From positions 88,685,322-88,749,321 of the forward strand of contig NC_053035.3 of NCBI RefSeq assembly GCF_002575655.3: DNA of 64,000 nt, read 5' to 3'. This document shows positions 18,857-29,260 of the stretch, piece by piece; the first letter of the stretch is position 1, and every line of letters begins with the position of its first letter. Below the pieces are notes generated by a model. That model did no database searches. It saw only the letters and a list, made by a program, of their open reading frames with translations, and was not told the origin of the DNA. The stretch is from Aegilops tauschii subsp. strangulata (lineage: Eukaryota > Streptophyta > Magnoliopsida > Poales > Poaceae). A program made the position numbers and the translations under genes.

Positions 18857-20583
18857 ATGTCGGCCGCAGGTATGAAGAAAGTGACATGCCCTATCTTTGA
18901 CGGTCACGAGTATCCCAAGTGGAAGGCCATGATGAAAAAGTGCCTCATGGCGATGAACAGCGAACTGTGGACCGTCACTGAGATTGGTCTTACCGATCTG
19001 TGCAAGACGGCGGAAGCTGATGACATTCGCAAGTACACTCTTCTCAACCTCACGGCGAAGGACGTCATCTGCTCCTGTCTGTCTCAAAATCAGTTCAGGA
19101 ACATCATGCATCTCAATCATGCGAAGCTTATCTGGGACCGTCTCTCTGAGGTCTATGAAGGTCATCGAACCCGTCATGATCCTTGGTTTGAGGACTTCAA
19201 GGAATCTCTCAAAGCAATGACATTCGAACCAGAATCATCATCCTCTTCATCATGCCTTATGGCAAAAAGTGCCGAGGTAACTGAATGCTACCTATCCGAG
19301 TCAAGTGATGATGAATCTGGTGATGAATTTGGACCCAGCTATGTCAAACTTGCTTCCCTTGCCACTAAACAACAAAGAGCTTTGGAAAAACTTCAATACA
19401 TGCTAAATAAGAGCGATGATATGTTGGGTGAAGAAATGGATCAGTCAAAAGCTTTGGCTGAAAGTCTTCAAAGACTTCATACTAAGTATGACACCCTTCA
19501 AGATCAACATAACACTCTCGTATCCGATCATGAGAAGCTTTCTTATGAATTTCTTCAAAGAAAGCAAGATCTTGAGAAGCTAAGAGTGAGTTATGAAGAT
19601 CTTCAAAAGGAGCGCGATTCATTACTTGCTCAACAAATCAGTGCTGCTCAGGAAGAATTTGTTCCTCCATGTTTGAAATGCATTGAACGTGAATCTGCTA
19701 ATTCTTCACCTGAATGTTCAAATGCTTCTAATGCTACAAATTCTTCAATTGTCTCTGCTATCACTAATTCCTCATCTGAGGACATTGCTAGTATCACTAA
19801 CAATGCAGGGCTGAAGGAATTATACATGACATGCATGTACAAAAGCCTCAAAGGGCATCAGACTCTTTGTGATGTGCTTAAAAAGCAGATCCTCAACAGG
19901 AACCCTAGGAAAGAGGGTATTGCCTTTGAGAGGAAACTCAATGCTGATGGTACACATTGGAAGCCTGAGCAGTACCCCAAAACCTCATGGGTTGCTGCAA
20001 AGGGACATCCAGCTGATCTATCTAATTTATCTGGCTTTACATGTGAATCTTCTCATTCTTCTGATGAGTCATTTGACTCCAACTATAAACTGTTCAAAAA
20101 TCAGAATGGTGAAGTATTTGCTAGATATGTTGGCACTAACTGCAGAACAGTTCTCCTATGAAGAAAATCTGGGTTCCCAAAAGGTGCCTTGAAAGTCTTC
20201 AGGTGAATGTCCTCATGACACCACCTATGAAGAATAGGAACCCCAGATCAAATTCTTCATATGGATCCAAGTCCTCATACGGACCAAATTCCTCACATGG
20301 ATCATATTCCTCAAGAGGATCAAACTCCTCATATGAACATCATCGTGCTAACAACTCTGTTTTGCAGGGAAGAGCCAAGGGCTATGTATATGAGCATTAT
20401 TCTTCTAATTATTATGTTCATAAGTCCTCGAAGAATTTCCCTGCTTATTCATATGCTTACCCTAACTCCTCTTATGTAAAACGGAATGGATTGGCTTCTA
20501 TGCCACCTTTCTCATATGGAGCTCGCAGAATGATGAACTCTTTGCCACCCCTTCAGATGTGGGTGGTGAAGAAAAAGAACTAA
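18857..20583 (+). pseudogene. copia Gag-like polyprotein start, frameshifted
   Basis: The first ORF (18857-20161, 434 aa) starts MSAAGMKKVTCPIFDG and has the UBN2/Gag signature FDGHEYPKWKAMMKKCLMA, then VICSCLS and KLIWDRLSEVYEGHR. An acidic Ser-rich region follows near residue 130, and a long coiled coil of EKLQYM and ESLQRLHTKYD type between about residues 170 and 260. Near 20155 the frame changes, and a basic Ser/Tyr/Gly/Asn repeat domain (SSYGSKSSYG) continues to 20583. I see no CCHC zinc knuckle. The product would form the particle of the element. The frameshift makes this copy defective. Confidence 0.8.
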
Positions 20584-20819
20584 TCTTTTATGCAGGGTCA
20601 GGTCTCCAGACATACTTAAACGTCAGAAGAATTTGCTGGAGACCTGAAAAGTGCCTGAAAGGACGCAGGCTAATCATGAAGAAATGAACTTTCATTTCAC
20701 ACATCTCATACTGTTTTAACCGTTGCACTGCTTGATGAAATTGGTCTGATGAATTGTGATGTCATGTTCTTCACTAATGAAGTATATGAAGTTCGTAAGC
20801 TGCACTAATTCATCTGCAG

Positions 20820-21590
20820 GATGATCAACCCAAAGCCACTAAGTGGGTCCTCGATAGTGGATGTACAAATCATATGAATGTTGACAAGAATCTATTGATG
20901 GATGCTCCCTTATCACCATCGCATCTGAAGCATATCATCTTCGCTCACAAAGGCAAAAGTCAGGTATTGGGTCTAGGTAAGGTTGCGATCACAAAGGATC
21001 GACACATGGACAAAGTCATGCTTGTCGAGTCCTTAGGATACAACCTCATGTCTGTCTCAATGCTTTGTGATCTTGATATGGTAGTTGTCTTTGGCAATTA
21101 TCGTTGTGTTGTGGTTATGGAAGCTGATAATTCCAATGTCTTCGAAGGCTTTAGGAGAGGAGACTTGTATATTGTTGATTTCTCTACAGGACCGCAACCA
21201 GCCGTGTGCCTACTTGCAAAAGCTTCAGAAGGGTGGCTATGGCATCGACGACTTGGTCATGCAGGCATGAGGAATTTGCACACGCTTGCGAAGAAGAAGC
21301 ATGTCATTGGCATTGAGAATGTCAAATTCCTCAAGGATCACTTATGCGGAGCTTGTGAAGCTAGAAAGATGACCAAGGCTAAGCATCCAGCAAAGACTAT
21401 CATGACCACTACTTGACCACTCGAATTGCTTCACATGGACCTCTTTGGTCCTAACCATTACTCAGCTGTCACAAATGATGCATCTCTCTATGGCTTTGTT
21501 ATTGTTGATGATTACTCTCGATACACATGGGTACACATTGTTACTTACAAACATGAAGTGCAGGAAGTCTTCAAACGATTTTCCTCAGTG
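20820..21590 (+). pseudogene. copia protease and N-terminal integrase, truncated
   Basis: The frame opens with the copia protease signature KWVLDSGCTNHM at about 20838-20873, where the catalytic Asp-Ser-Gly is intact. A GAG-pre-integrase zinc domain follows (WHRRLGHAGMRNLHTL and CGACEARKMTKAKH supply His-His-Cys-Cys). A TGA at 21414-21416 interrupts the frame, likely from CGA. After it the integrase core starts (LLHMDLFGP with the first catalytic Asp, then YGFVIVDDYSRYTWVH with the second). Similarity ends near 21585, before the catalytic Glu, so integrase is incomplete and RT and RNase H are absent. Confidence 0.85.
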
Positions 21591-22064
21591 AAAATTCCTC
21601 AGTTGTTCATGTTCTTCAACTTTGCATTGTCTTCACTGTTTCCGTCGTTTTTCTTCATTGGCTATATATATATGAGTTTATGTCCTCTACAGCATTCACT
21701 TATGGCTAATTCTTCAAGTTGTTTTTTATGCTAAGTGAATGTGATCGGACCCTTCCCCCTCTATGATATACTCAACCCAATCTATTCACAAATTCTTCAT
21801 GTGCGTTCTATTTGAAACTCGTTCAAAATCTTCTCTGTGTCCTTGTCAGCTAAAGAATTTGCGAACGGCACTTTTAACTTATCTTATCCAAATTTTCGGC
21901 TTTGCCGCTCAAACCGTTCCGCATCCCATGATATACTTATCTATTCACCCACGATCTAACACGGTCTCCACTTCTCAGTACGTGGGTGACACATGTCAAG
22001 CAAATGAGAAGGGTCAGGGGCACGCTCGTCCAATTTCTTCGGGCGAACAGTTTTTCACCATGGC

Positions 22065-22071
22065 TATAAAT
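22065..22071 (+). promoter_or_regulatory. TATA box and gene-like leader inside the copia 3' region
   Basis: GGCTATAAATACCCCTCTCC at about 22062 is followed by a C/T-rich leader, a CTCAAACCCTAGCGCCGCCG block at about 22130 and a GC-rich stretch, as in nuclear grass genes. A possible leader intron runs from GT at 22340 to CAG at 22666, just before ATG 22673. Confidence 0.5.
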
Positions 22072-22672
22072 ACCCCTCTCCCCTTCCTCACTTCTTTTAC
22101 TCCGCTCGACCTCTCTCCAGCTCGAGCTTCTCAAACCCTAGCGCCGCCGCTACTTCATCATCGCCGGTGAGGACTAGCTTCACTGCCTCGACCTCGTCGC
22201 CGTCGTACTCGCGCCGGCCGCGGAAATCTTCACTCTGCCGCCGTCGTAGCCGTCTTCCTCCGCCGAGTTAGGGCGTGGAAGATCTGCACAGACGAACTTC
22301 ACTTCTCCACCTCACAGTTCGTCGTGTTCTTCGTTCAGGGTAATTAAAAGTTACTTTTACTACCCTCTTTGATTCAAATGATTTCCAAAAAATCTTCAAA
22401 GGTGTTTGTTCTTCAAATTCTTCACACACTAAACACCTCACATGTCATCTATTCTTGATTCGTTTCTCTAAGCAATAATTTTTCTTCAAGATTCCTCAGT
22501 TGTGTGGATCTTCGATCTATACAACTCTGGAACCTAAGACAAAGAACACTTAGTGAAAGTCTTCAAGACTCATCTGGTCAAATTCCTCAAACTTGTTATT
22601 TTTGAAAAACCTTCTGAGAACGCATATGACCTCTCCAAATTCCTCGCAACTATACTCTGTTCACAGGTACTC

Positions 22673-24705
22673 ATGTCCGCTGCTGAATCACTAGGTTCTC
22701 ATCAACTTAAATCATTTGCAGTGTTCCTCGAAGAAAAGTTGCATACTTCTTCAGAGAGTTCAATTGTTCAAATTCCTCAACTGAAGAAAATGGCTGATGG
22801 AAAGAAGCCACAGAAAGGAGGAAAGAGGCCTGAAATCAATACTGCCTTTGAAATTCCTAAAGGACATTTATGCTGGGTACTGCACACCCCCTGAGGAAGA
22901 TAAAAATCAGCGCAAGGTTCGCATTCAGAGAATAGAGAGGAGATGGGCAAAAGAGTGGAGGGAGTATAGGTATGTGACTCATCCCACTAGCATCAAGCGC
23001 GGTGAGGATTTTCCTGAAGAATAGGCCAAGCGCCAGGCCAAGCTGGCCAAACAGGCAAAAGATGCAGTGAGGAAATTCAACGAAGACTCCACTGCTGCTG
23101 CTGCTGAGGCCTCTGTAAGGCTGAAGAAATCCATGGCAAAGAAGCCTGCGCACAAGCCAAGTGCCTCTTCTTCAATGCCCTCACGGCCAATTTCCTCAGC
23201 TAAGCCCTCACGGCCAATTCCTCACGCCACCGCTGCTCCCCAAAGTCCTCAGCTTCTCCGACCAAATCCTCAGCACCTGTGCATCTCGCCACGTGCCAAA
23301 GGACTACAGGCATCTCTATTGCCTCAGGAGCTTCAGCTAGTTCCTCAGCTGCACCAAATTCTTCAACAGGACCCTCTCTGCTGAAGACAAAGACCACTCC
23401 TGGACGAGGCTCTCGCCCAAGTCCTCACAGGAGGCAGGTCGCCTTCCAAGTGCCATCTGAAGAAGACGAAGCTGATGATGAAGAACTTACTGAAATCATC
23501 AGAGATAGGCAAGTCAGGGCCGCTAGAGCCAAGGGCACAAATGTGCCTCTGCTTTTGGATCCAAAGTTGATCCTCGACTACATTGACCTCTGGCACAAGA
23601 ACCCAAACACTCCTATGCCTGACTTCAAGCTGACTCCTGGTCAAAGTCATATGCTGACTGCCTTCATCCAAGAAGAGAAATGGAAATTTGAGAAGGCTAG
23701 GCAGCTCAAGAAAGCGCAGTACAGGAAGGAGAAATTCCTGAAGAACAACGTTGTCTTTATGACAACTGATGAACTTGTAAAGATCCAATCTGAAATCAAA
23801 GTCCTCAGCGATGATTTCAATGCTTACTATGCTGATTGGAAAGGAGCCAAGGTCAGGTTTGTCAAACTGACTAAGATGTTCACCTCAAATGTTGCAGCCC
23901 CATTGCAACAGGAAATTCCTCAGGCTGAAGCATCTGCTCAGCCAACTGAAGAACATGCCAGCACCGCTGATGACAATCAGGCTGCTGAAGAAAATGTAAG
24001 TTCCAGGGTTGATGACTGCATTATAGCCACTGATGAAATTGCCAGGGCACCCACTAGTGGTGCGCCTGAAGAAAATGAAGAGGTCAGGGCAACTACATCA
24101 GTTGTGCCTGAAGAAAATCAACCACATTCCTCTGCTCCTCCTGCGCCTACTCCAACTCCAATCCTTCCATCTGCATCAGATGTGAAGAAGACCAAGGTTG
24201 CAGAGCGTGCAGCAGTGAAGAAAAGGAAAGCATCAGCTCCTTCAGATTCTTCAGCACCGAAGAAGATGAAGAAATTGACAAGCTCATTTGCTAATCCAAT
24301 TGATGTTGTTCCAGTTTCCTCCATGCCATCAAAGGAAATCGTCCCTTTTGATGAAGAATATGTGATCCCTAGCGGATCTGATGAAGAAAATCCTTCTGCT
24401 GCTTCGTCAGAGAAGATGGATGAAGAAATTGAAGTGGACAAAATCCCTTCAACCCCCACAGTTTCCTCGCCTATGCCTCAGTTTACTGCTAAAGAGGCTG
24501 GCCTTGAAGAAATGGAAGATGAAGATGTGGACATTGCCTGTACCACACCAGTGATGAATGATGACTTTTGGGAAAGTCAGCACCCCAATTCTCCACTCTT
24601 CACTCCATTGCAACAAATTCCTCAGTCCCCAGCAACTACAGTTCAAATGGGATCTGATGAAGCTCATGAAGACATTCCAACCGCTAGCGCTCTGCTCCCA
24701 TGTCA
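22673..24705 (+). pseudogene. extra (env-like position) ORF of the copia element, broken
   Basis: From ATG 22673 or 22791 (MADGKKPQKG) the plus strand encodes a hydrophilic protein in three frames. There is a frameshift near 22860, an in-frame TAG at 23022-23024 and another frameshift near 23235. The longest open part (to about 24700) has a Pro/Ser/Ala-rich region, an acidic block, a helical region (KFEKARQLKKAQYRKEKFL), repeated APEENEE and VVPEEN segments and a bipartite basic cluster (VKKRKAS with APKKMKK) resembling a nuclear localisation signal. No membrane segment or signal peptide is evident, so it need not be an envelope protein. Position after pol matches the extra ORF of Sireviruses. 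The end is cut by the CACTA junction at about 24705. Function unknown. Confidence 0.5.
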
Positions 24706-26443
24706 AGTATGTGTAGATTGGGTTCGTTTTCCCATGCTCTGCTCCAGATCCGACGCAAAATTTCGCCAGGACCTCCCCGCTGTTCTCCTGATACACGTCT
24801 CGGCTATAAGCAGAGATGATGTGTACCCGGAGAACAACAGGGAGGCACTGACGAAATTCTGCATCGATCCGGAGCAGAGCATATGGGAAAACAAACCCAA
24901 TCTACACATACTCGGGCTGTCCATGGATAACGTTGGACAACTCGAAAGAATCACGATTATAAATATGCAAATGCATGTATATTTATAGATGTAACCCTTC
25001 CGAACGGGAGACGCATAGTGGTTACGCATACTGATGATTGACACCTATAGCTAGCAAGTTTCATCGGCACGAAGACCGAAACAGAGCAAATGAAGGGGGG
25101 GGAGGAGATGTCATTTGTGCTCACCAACAAACGCAGGGGCAGAGCTCGTCGAACACCAGACCCTCGCAGTGACGAAATAACTCCACATTTAAATCCAAAG
25201 ATGAGTAATATAGCGACCACCTAACCCGCTCGTCCCCGGGTAAACTAAATAGCAACTACCATCGATGCAAGTTACATGAGGCGGTCGGCGTTGAACACTA
25301 GATCCACATCCCACAAGTGAAGCCGGCGCCCGGCGTCCCGCAACAATAGTTCTGGTGCCCGATGATGGTCGAACACCTTGGCGAATTTGTCTGGCAGCCT
25401 CTGCGATGAGGGTTAAAGCCAAGTTTTGAAATTTCAAACAACCAAACCGACTTGGGTTAGTTTGGGTGTTTCAAGTTTCAACACTTAGCTTTCAATCGTC
25501 ATCTCTAAGGCTGCGAGACAATTTCGCAATGGTGTTCGACCGCCATCGACGCCGAGAACTGTTGCTTCTGGACGTAGGACCCCTGTGTCACTTGTGGGAC
25601 GTGGATGTAGTATTCAACACCGACAGCCACATGTACCTCGCACTGACGGTACATGCAATTTAGGGTACCATCGACACCGAGGAACCCCCTAACCCGCTCG
25701 TCCCCGGGTAAACTAAATAGCAACTACCATCGGTGCAAGTTACATGAGGCGGTCGGCGTTGAACACTAAATCCACATCCCACAAGTGAAGCCGGCGCCCG
25801 GCGTCCTGCAACAATAGTTTTGGTGGCCGATGACGGTCGAACACCTTTGCGAATTTAGGGTGTTCGGCCACCATCGACGCCGAGAACAGTTGCTTTGGGA
25901 CGCCGGACGTCGGCGTCACTTGTGGGACGTGGATGTAGTGCTCGACACCGACGGCCACATGTATCTCGCACCGACGATACTTGTTATTTAGGGTTCCATC
26001 GACACCGAGGAACCCCCTAACCCGCTCATCCCCGGGCGCCAGGTATGGCGATGCACGGTCGACGGGTCAGCACTCGGACCAGGGGGTTCTCGGCATGGGC
26101 GTCGGGACCGGCGGGACCCACTGGCTCCACCATCTATCCCCTCGGCAACCCTCTTCCTTTTTCCCTTTTTCCTCTTCTTCTACTTATTCTTATTTTTTTC
26201 AATTTTTTTATTCTTCTAATTATCTAAACCTAAATCTGGCAATAACGTAATCCTACCACTCTAACCTAAATCTAAACACAAATAACAGTAGAAAAAAAAC
26301 CTTGGCTCCGGCGGTGGTGGAGGAGGCGGCGGGCGCCAGGGCGGGGCGGGCGGCGGGGCGGCGGGGCGATGGGACAGGGCGGCGGGGCGATGGGACGGGG
26401 CGGCGGGGGTGGCGGCGGGGCGGTGGGGCGGGGGGGGGGGGGC

Positions 26444-28028
26444 TGATACATCTCCAACGTATCTATAATTTTTAATTGTTCCATGCTATATTATATTCTG
26501 TTTTGGACATTATTCGGATTTATTATACACTTTTATATTATTTTTGGGACTAACCTATTAACTGAAGGCCCAGCCCAGAATTGCTGTTTTTTTTTGCCTA
26601 TTTCAGAGTTTTGCAGAAAAAGAATATCAAACGGACTCCAAACGGAATGAAACCTTCGGGAACGTGATTTTCAGAACGAACGTGATCCAGAGGACTTGGA
26701 CCCTGCGTCAAGACATCAACCAGGAGGGCACGAGGTAGGGGGCGCGCCTACCCCCCCAGGGCGTGCCCTCCACCCTCGTGGGCCACCTGTTGCTCCACCG
26801 ACGTACTCCTTCCTCCTATATATACCTACGTACCCCCAAACTACAAGATACGGAGCGAAAAACCTAATTCCACCGCCGCAACCTTCTATACCCGTGAGAT
26901 CCCATCTTGGGGCCTGTTCCGGAGCTCCGCCGGAGGGAGCATCGATCACGGAGGGCTTCTACATCAACACCGTAGCCTCTCCGATGATGTGTGAGTAGTT
27001 TACCTCAGACCTTCGGGTCCATAGTTATTAGTTAGATGGCTTCTTATCTCTTTTTGGATCTCAATACAATGTTCTCCCCCTCTCTCGTGGAGATCTATTC
27101 GATGTAATCTTCTTTTGCGGTTTGTTTGTTGAGACTGCTGAATTGTGGGTTTATGATCAAGCTTATCTATGTACAATATTTGAATTTTCTCTGAATTCTT
27201 TTATGTATGATTGGTTATCTTTGCAAGTCTCTTCGAATTATCAGTTTGGTTTGGCCTACTAGATTGATCTTTCTTGCAATGGGAGAAGTGCTAAGCTTTG
27301 GGTTCAATCTTGCGGTGTCCTTTCCCAGTGACAGTAGGGGCAGCAAGGCACATATAGTATTGTTGCCATCGAGGATAACAAGATGGGGTTTATATCATAT
27401 TGCATGAGTTTATCCCTCTACATCATGTCATCTTGCTTAAAGCGTTACGTTCTTATGAACTTAATACTCTAGATGCATGCTGGATAGCGGTCGATGTGTG
27501 GAGTAATAGTAGTAGATGCAGGCAGGAGTCGGTCTACTTGTCTCGGACGTGATGCCTATATACATGATCATACCTAGATATTCTCATAACTATGCTCAAT
27601 TCTGTCAATTGCTCAACAGTAATTTGTTCACCCACCATAAATACTTATGCCCTCGAGAGAAGCCACTAGTGAAACCTATGGCCCCCGGGTCTATTTTCCA
27701 TCATATTAATCTCCCGACAACAAGCTATTTCTAGCGCCGTTTTTATTTTGTTTTCTTTACTTTGCATCTTTCTTATGAAAATACCAAAAATATTATCTTA
27801 TCATATCTATCAGATCCCACTCTCGTAAATGATCGTGTAGGGATTGACAACCCCTTATCGCGTTGGTTGCGAGGATTTATTTGTTTGTGTAGGTGCGAGG
27901 GACTCGTGCGTAGCCTCCTACTGGATTGATACCTTGGTTCTCAAAAACCGAGGGAAATATTTACGCTACTTTGCTGCATCACCCTTTCCTCTTCAAGGGA
28001 AAACCAACGCAGTGCTCAAGAGGTAGCA
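26444..28028 (+). repeat. 5' LTR of Gypsy copy B
   Basis: The 1585-base LTR starts TGATACATCTCC (one change from the usual TGATACGTCTCC) and ends GGTAGCA. It shares diagnostic bases with the 5' LTR of copy A. Confidence 0.9.
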
Positions 28029-28039
28029 AGAAGGATTTC

Positions 28040-28057
28040 TGGCGCCGTTGCCGGGGA
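28040..28057 (+). other. primer-binding site, tRNA-Asp type (Gypsy B)
   Basis: TGGCGCCGTTGCCGGGGA is a perfect complement of the 3' end of plant tRNA-Asp, 12 bases after the LTR. Confidence 0.9.
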
Positions 28058-28264
28058 GTCTACGCAAAAGTCAACATACCAAGTACCCATCACAAACCCT
28101 TATCTCCCGCATTACATTATTTGCCATTTGCCTCTCGTTTTCCTCTCCCCCACTTCACCCTTGCTGTTTTATTTGCCCTCTCTTTGCCGTTCGTCCTTTT
28201 GTTTGCTCGTGTTGCCATGTGCCTTCTATATGCTTGCATCTTCGCTTGCTGAAAATTTATTGAT

Positions 28265-29260
28265 ATGGATCCACTTAAAGTATTCTACTTGGATCATCTT
28301 CAATCCTTATGCGCTCGTGCTGAAACCCCAACTAGCCTAGTTGATGTGAAATCTTTAGATGAGCATGCTCATTTTGTGCGTCATCGTTTGTCTGAAGAAG
28401 GGAAGCTCTTATGGTATCATATAAATAGTTTGCTATGCTATGCTTGGAATCTTTGTGAAATTTGTGATTTTACTTGTTGCTCTAAGAACCCTAAAAAACA
28501 CCTTCCCTACCTATGTGAGTTCAATGATAATGAAATCTTATCTTCTTATGCAAAGGGTGTTTATAGTTACTATGATATCGAACAAATTGAAGAATTTGTC
28601 ATTTTTAAGGGTGCTCATGAAGTTGCTTCTTTGATTGAAAAGTATGATTTTACTCTCAACAAATCTGAAAATTCCGTCATACTTAAATATTGCAATGAAA
28701 ACTTTGCTCATAATGTCTATGTCCAAGAATTTATTGAAAGAATGACCGTTGCTTTGGAAGAAAATAATGATATGCATGAATCTATAGATAATGATGATTC
28801 CGATGATTTGGTTGAAATATCACTTGATGAACATGATGCTTGCTATTCTTGTGGCCATGATGCCAATATTTATGAAGACGAATTTGCTATAGTTCCTTAT
28901 GTTAAAAATGAGATCGTTGCTATTGCACCCATGCTTGATAGTTCCCTCGATGAAAAGCATGATTTCAATGATTTTAATATAAATTCTCTAGATGTCAATT
29001 GTGCTAATAATATGCAAAACCCTAAGCTTGGGGATGCTAGTTTTGCTATGTCTACTAGTTGTTGCAATGATCATGATTGGGGTGATTCTTCTTTTGATCT
29101 TGAAAATTTATTTAATCCCCATGATGAATATGAGATTGATAATATTGTTTGCAATAATATTGAAAGTGGGTTTGGAAGAGTGTCAACTTTAGATCCCACA
29201 TATTTCGAGAATATTCATCTTATGAAATTTTTGATAAAAGTGGGTTTGGAGAGGTCATGA
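28265..29260 (+). CDS. ORF of unknown function in Gypsy copy B (331 aa)
   Basis: Nearly identical to the ORF at 5333-6304, with the same start (MDPLKVFYLDHLQSL) and Cys cluster. The differences lie mostly in the Asp-rich second half and near the end, where B runs a few residues further before its stop. Coding-like sequence continues in other frames to 29615 (ending FALQFLSLM), so the ancestral protein was longer. No retroviral enzyme motif is present. Both copies stay open over more than 320 codons in an element without pol, which hints at past selection; the two copies are paralogues by duplication, so this is weak evidence. Confidence 0.6.
   Translation: MDPLKVFYLDHLQSLCARAETPTSLVDVKSLDEHAHFVRHRLSEEGKLLWYHINSLLCYAWNLCEICDFTCCSKNPKKHLPYLCEFNDNEILSSYAKGVYSYYDIEQIEEFVIFKGAHEVASLIEKYDFTLNKSENSVILKYCNENFAHNVYVQEFIERMTVALEENNDMHESIDNDDSDDLVEISLDEHDACYSCGHDANIYEDEFAIVPYVKNEIVAIAPMLDSSLDEKHDFNDFNINSLDVNCANNMQNPKLGDASFAMSTSCCNDHDWGDSSFDLENLFNPHDEYEIDNIVCNNIESGFGRVSTLDPTYFENIHLMKFLIKVGLERS

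Larger units (their letters stand above)
17317..24705 (+). mobile_element. Maximus/Sirevirus-like copia retrotransposon, internally deleted and 3'-truncated
   Basis: A full 5' LTR, a tRNA-Met primer-binding site, a Gag region with coiled coil, an aspartic protease, an integrase zinc finger and the start of the integrase core follow in copia order. Near 21585 coding similarity stops and the sequence jumps to a 3' region with its own promoter-like block and an extra ORF. RT, RNase H and the 3' LTR are missing: at 24705 the element meets the second CACTA copy. The family name is by recognition of the LTR start TGTAAGTGCATCTAGTG and is not certain. Confidence 0.8.

Noticed and set aside
22673..24705. 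Calling the extra copia ORF an envelope gene
   Set aside because: No signal peptide, membrane segment or fusion-type feature is visible; the basic clusters suggest a nuclear or nucleic-acid role instead, so only the position is env-like.
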